Positions 1-7,492 of a DNA stretch of 11,953 nt are shown in pieces. Source of the DNA: Abditibacteriota bacterium. GTDB taxonomy: Bacteria; Armatimonadota; UBA5829. Below the pieces are notes generated by a model that was given only the letters and a program-made list of their open reading frames with translations, searched no databases and was not told the origin of the DNA. Location: NCBI GenBank assembly GCA_017958015.1, contig JAGDDM010000014.1:1-11953 (forward strand), in the 5' to 3' direction. Position 1 is the first letter of the stretch. The number at the start of each line of letters is the position of its first letter. The position numbers were made by a program, and so were the translations under genes.

Positions 1-2175
1 CGCTACCGCAAGACGCTGATGTTCTTCGACGACTTCGCCGAGAAGTCCGCGGAGACGCTGCGCAAGCGGGGTGAAATGGGCTATTTCGACTATCTCTACT
101 ACCTGCGGGAGATGCTCCGAAAGGACGCGGAGACCGGCGGCAAGCTCATACGCCGAATCAGAGCCCGCCGAAACCGGTTCCTCATCGACGAGTTCCAGGA
201 CACGGACCCCCTGCAGGCGGAGATATTCTTCTACCTCTCCACCGACAACCCCAACCCGAACTGGCGGGAGTGCGTCCCGGAGCCGGGCTCCCTGTTTATC
301 GTGGGCGACCCCAAACAGTCCATATACCGCTTCCGGGGGGCGGACATCGCTTCCTACGGCGCGGTGCGGAAGATATTCGCGGAAAGCGGCGGCGAGGTTG
401 TTTCCCTCTCCCGCAACTTCCGCTCCCAAAAACCACTTACGACCATGTTCAACCGGACCTTTTCGAAGCTCATGCAGCCGATGGACGACCACGCGGTGGG
501 CTTCGAGGAGATACCGGAGGAGAACAAACCGGCGGTGGGCATGACCGGCGTGTATAAGTACGACTGCGATCCCAAAACCGACCCGGAGGACGTGGCCAAA
601 TTGATTCTTTCCCTTTTGGGCAAGCCTATCCGAGAAGGCGAGGAGACGAGACCGGCTGCGTGGCGCGACTTTATGGTTATAACCTACCGCAAAACCCATA
701 TGGATAAGTATATCGCCGCCTTCGACAAGTATAACATCCCCGTGCGGGAGGAGGGCGTCAACGCCTTCGACAGGTGCCCGGTGTTCAGGGCCGCCTGTTT
801 CATCATCGCCGCCGCCTTCGACCCCAAGGATACGCTTTCGGAGTACGGCGCTCTCCGTTCCGGTGCGTTCGAGCTTTCCGAGGAGGATATTCTCCGCGGG
901 ACCGAGGCCTGCGTGGAGGCTAAGAATCTTATAGCCGACTACGGAGATACTCTGCGGAATCTGCCCTTGGGCGCGGCCGTGGAGGAGACGGTGGAGCGGT
1001 TCGACCTCATCGACAAATTGGGAACCACGGACTTCGAGTACGTCCGCTACGCAGCGGAGCTCATTCGGGCGGCGGAGAAGCGTGGCGACATCACCTCCAT
1101 GGGCGAGTGCGTCAACTTCCTGAAAGATATGCTGGAGGGGAAGCAGGGGGACGAGCGGTGCCTTACCCTTTCGGAAAACGAGAACCGGGTCCACATCGCC
1201 AATCTCCACAAGGTGAAGGGTCTGGAGGCTCCCATCGTTATTCTCCCCAGCGCCGCCGAGAAGACGCCCTCAAGGATGGTGCCCCTTTATCACCGCAGCA
1301 AGGACAGTATATACCACTTCGGTCTGCTGGGTCTGGGCAAGTTCAAAAACTCCTATTCCGTGGGCACCGCCGCTTTCGAGGAACAGAAAAGGCGGGAGGA
1401 GTTGGCCTGCGACGCTGAGGAGCTGCGGCTTCTGTACGTGGCCGCCACCCGGGCAAGGGACGTGCTCATCATCGCCGACAACGACAAATCGCCCTGGACG
1501 AGGCTGGTGAAGTACGCCGAGGAACGAATGGCCAAGTCCGACGCCGCGGCGCCGGAACCCGAGGGCGAGACGCCGCCGCCGGCGGTTATACCCGCGGAGT
1601 TCAACACCGAGGCCTCATACGAAATCGTGCGGCCCAGCACGGTTCAGCCCGAGGAGGATAACAGGCCCAATCTCGTCTTCGATGACGCGAATCCGGCGGA
1701 TTTGACGGAAAAGGCGTCAAGCGATGAAGCGGTGCGTAAGGGCACTATGGTCCACGAGCTTATGGAATCTTTGGTTTCCTCCCGGGGTAAAATCGACGAC
1801 GTCGCGACGGTGCGGAATATCTGCGCCAAGCACGACGGGGCGGAGTATGAGTCCATGCTCCTGCGTGTCGCCCACACCATGCGCCACGGCGGCTACGAGC
1901 AGACAAACGGCCTCCCCGCCGATATCCTCGGGGAGCTTATGACCGCCGAGGAAGTCTTCTGCGAAGTGCCCTTCTGCCGCAAGGATGGGAGCGATATCCA
2001 CAACGGTGTCATCGATCTGCTCTACCGCAAGGACGGCAAGTGGCATATCGTCGACTACAAAACCAACCGTTCGAGCGTGGGACTCGATGAACACTACAAA
2101 GGCCAGATGGATGAGTACATGGCTGCCTTCCCGGACGCGGAGGACGCGAGGATATATCACATTGAGTTGAAATAA
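1..2175 (+). CDS. UvrD-superfamily helicase with C-terminal RecB-type nuclease (AddA/RecB class), 5' partial
   Basis: This is the catalytic helicase-nuclease subunit of an AddAB/RecBCD-like complex, which resects double-strand breaks for recombination in the cytoplasm. The reading frame is open to base 1, so the start and the Walker A region lie outside; the first Met at 19 is internal. Visible SF1 motifs are DEFQDTD (187-207, Walker B), GDPKQSIYRFRGAD (304-345), SRNFRS (409-426), HKVKGLE (1207-1227, motif V) and LLYVAATRARD (ending 1461, motif VI). The PD-(D/E)XK nuclease follows, with H in GTMVHEL (1753), D in GVIDLL (2014), DYK (2053-2061) and the QMDEY motif (2104-2118), so both activities look intact. 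The 724 visible codons are about 60% of a usual ~1200-residue AddA. The motifs do not separate AddA from RecB cleanly, so no symbol is given; an AddB- or RecC-like partner just upstream would settle it. Confidence 0.92.
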   Translation, partial: RYRKTLMFFDDFAEKSAETLRKRGEMGYFDYLYYLREMLRKDAETGGKLIRRIRARRNRFLIDEFQDTDPLQAEIFFYLSTDNPNPNWRECVPEPGSLFIVGDPKQSIYRFRGADIASYGAVRKIFAESGGEVVSLSRNFRSQKPLTTMFNRTFSKLMQPMDDHAVGFEEIPEENKPAVGMTGVYKYDCDPKTDPEDVAKLILSLLGKPIREGEETRPAAWRDFMVITYRKTHMDKYIAAFDKYNIPVREEGVNAFDRCPVFRAACFIIAAAFDPKDTLSEYGALRSGAFELSEEDILRGTEACVEAKNLIADYGDTLRNLPLGAAVEETVERFDLIDKLGTTDFEYVRYAAELIRAAEKRGDITSMGECVNFLKDMLEGKQGDERCLTLSENENRVHIANLHKVKGLEAPIVILPSAAEKTPSRMVPLYHRSKDSIYHFGLLGLGKFKNSYSVGTAAFEEQKRREELACDAEELRLLYVAATRARDVLIIADNDKSPWTRLVKYAEERMAKSDAAAPEPEGETPPPAVIPAEFNTEASYEIVRPSTVQPEEDNRPNLVFDDANPADLTEKASSDEAVRKGTMVHELMESLVSSRGKIDDVATVRNICAKHDGAEYESMLLRVAHTMRHGGYEQTNGLPADILGELMTAEEVFCEVPFCRKDGSDIHNGVIDLLYRKDGKWHIVDYKTNRSSVGLDEHYKGQMDEYMAAFPDAEDARIYHIELK

Positions 2176-2179
2176 TCAA

Positions 2180-2203
2180 AAGCCCCGACAAATGTCGGGG
2201 CTT
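2180..2203. terminator. Intrinsic terminator between convergent genes
   Basis: A perfect 10-bp inverted repeat (AAGCCCCGAC / GTCGGGGCTT) surrounds a 4-base loop. Read on the minus strand it is followed by TTTTGATTATTT, a good U-tract, so it should end the long MFS/SurE/CotH operon. On the plus strand the tail is TAAACTTT, weaker but possibly usable for the helicase gene that stops at 2175. The TAA stop of the last MFS gene (2202-2204) overlaps the edge of the stem. This is read directly from sequence; function is inferred from the standard rho-independent pattern. Confidence 0.88.
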
Positions 2204-3326
2204 AAACTTTGAGTTTGCGGTTCACGGTTTCGGTGAACAGCAAAATGAGGAGCAGAAAGGCGGGGATGGCGATGGGGAATATCCCCATGCCGGCGTGTCG
2301 GGTGAGGACTCCGAAGAGGGGATTGCACATTGCCGGGCCGGCGGCGGCGAAGGCCACCAGTGTGCCGGTGACGGCGGCGGAGTGTTCACTGCCGAAGTAT
2401 TTGGGGGCGCATCTGATGATGGCCGGGTAGATGGGCGCAAATCCCAGTCCCAAGGCGAAGAGGGACAGCGCGGTTGTGCGGGTAAACGCGAACATCGCGG
2501 CGGCGGCGAAGGAGCCGATGATGCCCAATCGGATGAGGTTTCGCTCGCTCATACGCTTGTTAAAGAGTCCCACCGCGATCCGTCCCAGGGTCATTCCCGC
2601 CACCACAAGCACGGAGCATTTCGCCGCTGCGGCCGGGTCGATGTTTCGGGTGGTTACAAGATAGGACGACGTCCAGGAGTGGCAGATGTTTTCCATGGCG
2701 GTGTAAAGAAAGAACCCCAAAGCCATGCACCACAGCACGGGGATTTTGAGGGCCTGCGCCACGGAGAAAGCCCTCTTTTCGCCGGGGCCGTCGTCGAGCC
2801 ACTTTTTCGACACGGAGAACACGGCGGCGGCCAGGAAGGTCAGGACGGCGGCGAGGAACAGATAGGCCGCCCGCCAGCCGGTGAGGTTGATGCACTTTGC
2901 CATCAGCGCGGGCCCGAACATGGCGCCGATGCCCCAGCAGGAATTGAGGAAGAAGGTATGCCCTGCGCGGTAGTGCTTCGCCACGTATTCGGTGTTGGCG
3001 GAGGCGGACACGCCGAACTGAAGCCCGATGGGGGCGTAGCAGAGGCAGAGAACCGAAAAGCTGTGGGTGAGGGCGATTCCGATCATTCCGGCGGCGCTCA
3101 TGAGCATAACCGTGCCCAGTACTTGGGATCTGCCGAAGCGGCTGATGAAATATTCAATCACCAGTCCCGGCAGCATGCTGAAGCCGGAGAACACCATTGG
3201 GGCGATGCCCGCGGCGGAGATGGGCACTCCCAGGTCGATGTGTATAACCGGCCACGCCGCGCCCAACGTGGTCACCGGGAAGCCGGTTGATACGGCGCAC
3301 AAATAAATTATAAGGAGAAGCGGCAT
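2202..3326 (-). CDS. MFS transporter (third of three tandem paralogs)
   Basis: A 374-residue major facilitator superfamily permease, somewhat short for the roughly 400-residue family, with multiple hydrophobic segments in two halves split by a charged loop (about 173-187, KKWLDDGPGEKR). Family marks are GAAWPVIH (22-29), SAAG (37-40), LNSCWGIGA (127-135), a TM7 Glu (212) before SWTSSYLV, GMTLGRI (244-250) ahead of a basic loop, and APIYPAII (297-304). The substrate is unknown. The start is firm: GGAGG lies 5 nt ahead of the ATG. The first 19 nt overlap the end of the preceding paralog, and the stop abuts the terminator, making this the last gene of the operon. Aligned ungapped, 30 of the first 45 residues match the paralog at 4453-5604 and 24 of 45 match the adjacent one. 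It has Ala at 108 and Asn at 128, where the middle copy has Asp and His. Confidence 0.93.
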   Translation of the reverse strand: MPLLLIIYLCAVSTGFPVTTLGAAWPVIHIDLGVPISAAGIAPMVFSGFSMLPGLVIEYFISRFGRSQVLGTVMLMSAAGMIGIALTHSFSVLCLCYAPIGLQFGVSASANTEYVAKHYRAGHTFFLNSCWGIGAMFGPALMAKCINLTGWRAAYLFLAAVLTFLAAAVFSVSKKWLDDGPGEKRAFSVAQALKIPVLWCMALGFFLYTAMENICHSWTSSYLVTTRNIDPAAAAKCSVLVVAGMTLGRIAVGLFNKRMSERNLIRLGIIGSFAAAAMFAFTRTTALSLFALGLGFAPIYPAIIRCAPKYFGSEHSAAVTGTLVAFAAAGPAMCNPLFGVLTRHAGMGIFPIAIPAFLLLILLFTETVNRKLKV

Positions 3327-4462
3327 TTAATCCTCCGATTGAGGATTTCGGACATGACATAGGTGCCGGTGATAAGCAGCGCAAGAACGTAGGGGAAGAT
3401 GATGAGGCCGGTCACCGACGAGAGGGCGCCGAAGAGGGGCGGAACGAAGGTGATTCCCAGGTATGCCGCCGCCATTTGGACGCCTATTACCGCCTGGGAC
3501 TTGTCCTCGCCGAAGTTGTCCGGCGTGGAGTGGATTATTGCCGGATATATGGGGGCGCACCCCAGACCCGCCACAAGGATGCCGGCTGCGGTAATCACGC
3601 CGGGAACATGGGGAATCATTACGGTCAAGACTCCGACGAAGGTGACGATACAGCCCAGCTTGATGAGGGCTTTGTCGCTCAGTCTGTAGCTGAGGAAACC
3701 GTTTATAATCCGCCCGACGGTCATGCCTATGAGAAAGAGGGACATATATCTGGCCGCGGTGGGAGGAGTTAGGTTCCGGACGGTTACCAAAAAGGAGCCG
3801 GTCCAAATGAAAGTCACACCCTCAAAGGCGCAGTAGGCGAAGAAGGCGGTAGTAATGTAGCCCACACCCGGAACGCGCAGAATCTCCTTGAGCGGTATGG
3901 GCTTCGTTTGTTTGTCCGCCGCCTTGGGGGATTTCCATTTGCGGTAGGCGCTTATTACGATGAGAAGAATGACGGTTTGGGCTATGGCGGGAATGACGTA
4001 ACAGTTTCGCCAGTTTCCCCGTTCCAGAAAGTAAGCGGTGATGAGGGGGCCGATGAACGCGCCCACACCCCAGGAAGCGTGGAGCCAGCTCATGATTGAG
4101 GCTTTGTAGTGGAGCGCCACGTAGTTATTTAGGGCGGCGTCGATGCTGCCGCCGCTGAGACCCAGAGGAACCATCATAAGGCAGAACAGCCAAAAGTGTT
4201 GGACGCGGGATACGCAAAACAAACCCGTAGCCGTCAAAAATAAACTGCCGGTGATGACTGCCGCCACGGAGAATCGCTTGGTGAGAAAGTCGGAACAGAG
4301 GGCGGATATTATGGTGCAAAAGCTGCCGATCATGGAAGGAATGCCCGCGGCGGAAAGGGGCATGGCGAAGTCACGGTGCATAATCGGCCAAGCGGCTCCC
4401 AAAACACCGTCAGGCAGACCCATGGAAATAAAGCAGAGATAGATTATGATTATCATGAACAT
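3308..4462 (-). CDS. MFS transporter (middle of three tandem paralogs, most canonical)
   Basis: A 384-residue MFS permease. Of the three copies this one best matches the usual pattern of its family as I know it: GLPDGVLGAAWP (15-26), GGSIDAALNNY (104-114), SWLHASWGVGA (125-135), TM7 Glu 214 then WTGSFLV, GMTVGRIINGFLSYRLSD in the 8-9 loop, and APIYPAII. The substrate is unknown; sugars or other small metabolites are only a guess. The start at 4462 aligns ungapped with both paralogs from residue 1, and its ATG is nested in a Lys-Cys codon pair (AAATGT) of the upstream gene, a 10-nt overlap. A second ATG two codons later (4456) forms an ATGA overlap with the upstream stop and is a possible alternative. 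No good Shine-Dalgarno is seen (only GGGG, 11 nt away), suggesting translation depends on coupling. The 3' end overlaps the next MFS gene by 19 nt and contains that gene's GGAGG. Confidence 0.93.
   Translation of the reverse strand: MFMIIIIYLCFISMGLPDGVLGAAWPIMHRDFAMPLSAAGIPSMIGSFCTIISALCSDFLTKRFSVAAVITGSLFLTATGLFCVSRVQHFWLFCLMMVPLGLSGGSIDAALNNYVALHYKASIMSWLHASWGVGAFIGPLITAYFLERGNWRNCYVIPAIAQTVILLIVISAYRKWKSPKAADKQTKPIPLKEILRVPGVGYITTAFFAYCAFEGVTFIWTGSFLVTVRNLTPPTAARYMSLFLIGMTVGRIINGFLSYRLSDKALIKLGCIVTFVGVLTVMIPHVPGVITAAGILVAGLGCAPIYPAIIHSTPDNFGEDKSQAVIGVQMAAAYLGITFVPPLFGALSSVTGLIIFPYVLALLITGTYVMSEILNRRIKCRFSL
3332..3336 (-). promoter_or_regulatory. Shine-Dalgarno of last MFS gene, inside upstream CDS
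   Basis: On the minus strand GGAGG lies 5 nt before the ATG at 3326. It is encoded inside the Arg-Arg codons (CGG AGG) of the preceding MFS gene. It fixes the start of the 2202-3326 gene and is much stronger than the equivalent site of the middle copy. Confidence 0.85.
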
Positions 4463-5604
4463 TTGCGCTTAAGCCCCAGATTAACGATTTCCGTGAGGAT
4501 GAGAATGAGAGACGCGAGGATAAATACGGCCAAGGGGAGAATACCCATGCCCGCCTTGGTTGTGATTTCGCCGTAGAGTGGCGTCATTGTCATTGCGCCG
4601 ATGTTGGCCAGGGCGATAAGGGTGCCGATGACCGCCATGGAATGTTCTTTGCCGAAGTTTGCCGGGGCGGAGTGGATTATGGCGGGTGTCACCGGGGATA
4701 TGCCGAAGCCGCAGATAAAAAGACCGGCGGCGGTGACGTATTCCGGAACACCGGTTAGGGTGAGAAGGCCTATGCCGGGAATGGCGGTTATCAGTCCCGC
4801 TCTGATAAGCCCCTTATCGCCCAGTCTTTCGCTCAAAAATCCGCCAACGATTCTGCCGACGGTTATGCCGATTATGATAACGGAGGAATATCGGGCTGCG
4901 GGAACGGCGGCGATGTGCCGGGAAATTACCAAAAAAGAGGATGTCCAGGCTGTGATTATGCCTTCAAGGGAGCTGTAACAGAAGAACGCGGCCGCCATAA
5001 CCGGGAACATGTATATTCCGAGTATTTCCATGAGTGAAACGGTGCTTTTTGTCGCTTCTTCCGCATCGTCGGTTTGCCACTGCTTTTTGAATGACGCGAA
5101 GGCAACCGCAAGGAGCAGATGATAGACCGCGAAGAAAAGGAAGGCGGTGTTCCACGTGTAGTTTTTCATACAGGCGGCCATGACCAGGGGGCCCACCGTG
5201 GCGCCGATACCCCAGCAGGAGTTGAGCCAGACGGTGAAGGAACTCTTGCGGGTTTTCGTTACGTAGTCGTTTCCCACGGCGGCGTTGGCACCGTTTTCGA
5301 TTCCCAAAAACACCGAGGCGGCGCAGACCTGCCAAAAAGCGGCGGAGAAAGCTATCGCGAAGAGGGAGACCGTGGCGAGAGAGATGGTTGCAATCATTAT
5401 CACCGGGGGCGCTATTTTCTTCGATATTCGGGCGGCGGCCATGCTCGCGATTACGGTAAAGACGGATACTATCATAATCGGAATGCCCGCCGCGGATACG
5501 GGGACGCCCAAATCTTTGTGCATAACGGGCCACGCCGCTCCCATGGCGGTGAAGGGGAACCCGGAGGATATGAAGTAGAGGTATATCGTTACGAGCAGAG
5601 GCAT
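4453..5604 (-). CDS. MFS transporter (first of three tandem paralogs)
   Basis: A 383-residue MFS permease beginning MPLLVTIYLYFISSGFPFTA. It shares GAAWPVMH (22-29), SAAGIPIMI, LNSCWGIGA (127-135), an acidic TM7 segment (LEG) before AWTSSFLV, GITVGRIVGGFLSERLGD and SPVTPAIIHSAP with its neighbours. It is closest to the outermost copy at 2202-3326 (30/45 identical at the N-terminus, and a shared FG.EHS.AV.GTL signature and AGMGI near the C-terminus), not to the copy next to it (26/45). It carries Phe at 18 and Ala at 108, where the canonical middle copy has Asp at both. It starts 9 nt after the stop of the 8-TM protein; the ribosome site is weak (an AGG about 8 nt upstream), so coupling is likely. 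Its 3' end overlaps the next gene by 10 nt. The substrate is unknown. Confidence 0.93.
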   Translation of the reverse strand: MPLLVTIYLYFISSGFPFTAMGAAWPVMHKDLGVPVSAAGIPIMIVSVFTVIASMAAARISKKIAPPVIMIATISLATVSLFAIAFSAAFWQVCAASVFLGIENGANAAVGNDYVTKTRKSSFTVWLNSCWGIGATVGPLVMAACMKNYTWNTAFLFFAVYHLLLAVAFASFKKQWQTDDAEEATKSTVSLMEILGIYMFPVMAAAFFCYSSLEGIITAWTSSFLVISRHIAAVPAARYSSVIIIGITVGRIVGGFLSERLGDKGLIRAGLITAIPGIGLLTLTGVPEYVTAAGLFICGFGISPVTPAIIHSAPANFGKEHSMAVIGTLIALANIGAMTMTPLYGEITTKAGMGILPLAVFILASLILILTEIVNLGLKRKCS

Positions 5605-5613
5605 CGGAATCGC

Positions 5614-6750
5614 CTATCTCTTCTTCGACACTTTTACGCCCGAGTAGGCAAAGATGAACATAACGACGGCGCAGACAAACATCATCGGGTCGGCGGCGGG
5701 GGCGGCCTGCTGAATCACGGTGAAATCCGGATCCGCGGTCTTGATATAGAGCCCCGTTAAGTTTATGATGATAAGGGCGGCGCCGTAGAGAATCAGTGTC
5801 ATCATAAGAGCCGTTCCGAAGCGGTTCTTTGCCCCCGATTTACCGGCGGTTTTCGCGCCGAAGAACACCGCCAGCGCCGCCAGGAGAGACAGAACGTAGA
5901 CGTATGGCGGCAGGGGTTTTTTGAGATCCTTGTTGTGCTTGTAGATGTTGATGTTGTAGCCTATCACCGTTTTGGGCTTTTCTCCCTGTGACGCGGAGGT
6001 TACCTTAAGGGACAAATCGGAGCCCAGAGTTCCGCTCCAAAGCAGCAGCTTCACGAAGGGGCATGTGTTGCAGTAGGAGTAAAAAGGCGTGGATTTGCGA
6101 ATCTTGGTGCCGAAGTAGGCGCCTGTCATGAGAACAGCCAGTATGAGGATAACCGTGGCCATGGTTGTGATCGCGCCCACGAAAGCCTTGTGGAAGTCGG
6201 ATTTGTTTTTGCCGATGAGGGCGAGAATTCCGCCCACGTAGGAAAAGATGAAGGATATGACAAAGCCGCAGAGGAGGGCGGAGGATGCCTTGGGGGTGTA
6301 GACCAGCTCCGGAAGCACCAGCTCCGTGTCGCCGATGTGCGGCAGGGCGGAGGAGCCCACACGGCAGGTGAGGTGGGGAGCTGTCAGATACATGGCGGCG
6401 GCGAAGATAATCGAAATCGCAAGGGCCCCGGAGAACACGTTCAGCAGGGAAGAACTTTTTGTTTTGCGCATGGAGACGAAAGCGGCGGCGGCGCAGAGAA
6501 CCATGGGGACAAGGCGCCAAGCGCTCACCGGCAGACAGGCGGAGGCGTCGGTTTTCGTTTCGTCGCCGAAATCGTCGGTGATTGTTCCGGTGCCGCTGAG
6601 GGTTGTGTGGGTAACCGCCATGAGGTTGAAGGCGGCCTTTTCGTATATGTTTCCGCCTTTGGCGGCGCCGATGTTCGCGCCCGCGAGGAAGGCTCCGTAG
6701 GTGAGGGCGAGGGCTATGAGAGCGGCGATGATGTAGGTTTTAATCTTCAT
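5614..6750 (-). CDS. Unrecognised 8-TM membrane protein with extracytoplasmic CxxC
   Basis: I do not recognise the family. The open frame extends to 6783, but AAGGAGT 6 nt before the ATG at 6750 marks that as the start, giving 378 residues beginning MKIKTYIIAAL and an 11-nt overlap with surE. Hydrophobic segments lie near 5-26, 77-93, 104-122, 157-180, 189-212, 282-300, 312-335 and 354-371. Short basic loops (SMRKTK, KNKSDFHK, GKSGAKNR) and the KVSKKR tail fit a positive-inside topology with both ends in the cytoplasm. The large loops 27-76, 123-156 and 213-281 would then be outside. All four loop cysteines (72, 129, and CNTC 227/230) fall on the outside and none in inside loops, which would fit disulfides or metal binding. 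No ATP-binding or transporter signature was seen. The gene sits between surE and the MFS genes, 9 nt before the latter. Confidence 0.85.
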   Translation of the reverse strand: MKIKTYIIAALIALALTYGAFLAGANIGAAKGGNIYEKAAFNLMAVTHTTLSGTGTITDDFGDETKTDASACLPVSAWRLVPMVLCAAAAFVSMRKTKSSSLLNVFSGALAISIIFAAAMYLTAPHLTCRVGSSALPHIGDTELVLPELVYTPKASSALLCGFVISFIFSYVGGILALIGKNKSDFHKAFVGAITTMATVILILAVLMTGAYFGTKIRKSTPFYSYCNTCPFVKLLLWSGTLGSDLSLKVTSASQGEKPKTVIGYNINIYKHNKDLKKPLPPYVYVLSLLAALAVFFGAKTAGKSGAKNRFGTALMMTLILYGAALIIINLTGLYIKTADPDFTVIQQAAPAADPMMFVCAVVMFIFAYSGVKVSKKR

Positions 6751-7492
6751 TTTCGTACTCCTTGTAACGCAGAGGAAAGTCAAAGTCGGTGGTGTCTATC
6801 TTCACGGCGGTGACGGACACGTAGCCCGCCTGAACCGCGGCGGCGTCGATTGTCAGGTCCGTTTCCCTGAACTCGTCGCCGATAATCCAATACACTTTGC
6901 CGCCGTAGGGGTCGTCCTTGGAGGCTATCTCCGAGTCGAAGCGGCGGTCGCCCTGTCGGGTGCGGAGTATGCCCTTTATTTCCTCCTTGGGAATGTCCGG
7001 CACGTTCACGTTGATGAAGGAGTGGAGGGGGAAGGGCGTCTCCAGGAGCTCGAAAATGAACTTCACGGAGATTTCCGCGGCGGCGGTGAAGTCGGCCTTG
7101 GGGTTGAAGGTGGCCAGGGAGAAGGCGGCGGATTTGATGTGATGCATTGAGCCTTCCCGGGCCGCGCCGACGGTGCCGGAGTAGTACATATCCCAGCCCA
7201 TGTTGGGACCCGCGTTGATGCCGGAGACAATCATGTCGAACTTAACGTCTTTGAACAGCTCCAATACCCCCATGCAGACGCAGTCCGCGGGGGTGCCGTA
7301 CACCGCCCAGCCGCCGTCGCATGGTTTGGCGGTGAGGGACCTGTTCAGCGTCAGGGAGTGGGACTCCCCGCTCTTTTGGTACCTGGGAGCGCAGATGTAG
7401 GTATTCGCCGCGGGGGCGAGGGCCTTTTCGAGGGTTCTCAACCCTTTGGCGTCGAAGCCGTCGTCGTTTACGAGAAGTATGTTGGGTTTCAT
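6740..7492 (-). CDS. surE: 5'/3'-nucleotidase SurE
   Basis: A 250-residue SurE, a metal-dependent phosphatase acting on nucleoside monophosphates (some members also on short polyphosphate), cytoplasmic. The whole family pattern is present: NILLVNDDG with the metal-binding Asp pair (10-11), QKSGESHSLT (39-48), YGTPADCV (65-72), SGINAGPNMG (90-99, with the ligand Asn 93) and YSGTVGAAREG (104-114). Length is typical. The ATG at 7492 overlaps the antiporter's TGA as ATGA, with AAGGA 5 nt upstream. SurE genes are often found beside pcm, nlpD or rpoS in proteobacteria; none is here, so the context between an antiporter and membrane proteins is atypical. The C-terminus overlaps the next gene by 11 nt. 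Confidence 0.97.
   Translation of the reverse strand: MKPNILLVNDDGFDAKGLRTLEKALAPAANTYICAPRYQKSGESHSLTLNRSLTAKPCDGGWAVYGTPADCVCMGVLELFKDVKFDMIVSGINAGPNMGWDMYYSGTVGAAREGSMHHIKSAAFSLATFNPKADFTAAAEISVKFIFELLETPFPLHSFINVNVPDIPKEEIKGILRTRQGDRRFDSEIASKDDPYGGKVYWIIGDEFRETDLTIDAAAVQAGYVSVTAVKIDTTDFDFPLRYKEYENED
6757..6763 (-). promoter_or_regulatory. Shine-Dalgarno deciding the start of the 8-TM protein
   Basis: On the minus strand AAGGAGT, near-consensus, lies 6 nt before the ATG at 6750 and inside the last codons of surE (Lys-Glu). It argues against the longer reading from 6783, which would add 11 residues (MTFLCVTRSTK) lying over surE. Confidence 0.85.

Larger units (their letters stand above)
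2202..5604 (-). repeat. Tandem triplication of an MFS permease gene with overlapping junctions
   Basis: Three diverged head-to-tail copies lie with no intergenic DNA. All three align ungapped for at least the first 140 residues. A 28-base stretch encoding NSCWGIGA is 26/28 identical between the outer copies (2921-2948 and 5199-5226). Both internal junctions follow the same plan: the end of one gene encodes E-I-x-N...K-C, and the next gene's ATG is nested in the Lys-Cys codons (AAATGY). This is seen in sequence; origin by old tandem duplication is inferred. Confidence 0.9.

Noticed and set aside
2295..3290. 331-residue plus-strand open frame opposite the last MFS gene
   Set aside because: Its translation is Gly/His/Glu-rich low-complexity with no family pattern; it is the mirror of a convincing MFS gene in GC-rich DNA.
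4454..4456. Second ATG of the middle MFS gene as the true start (ATGA overlap)
   Set aside because: Not excluded, but the first ATG aligns residue for residue with both paralogs and repeats the AAATGY nesting seen at the other junction, so it was preferred.
6751..6783. 11-residue N-terminal extension of the 8-TM protein
   Set aside because: The AAGGAGT site points to the ATG at 6750, and the extension only overlays surE.
6190..6813. 207-residue plus-strand frame over the 8-TM gene and the surE end
   Set aside because: The minus-strand frame has a near-consensus Shine-Dalgarno and a coherent membrane topology; the plus frame is Gly/Glu-rich without motifs.
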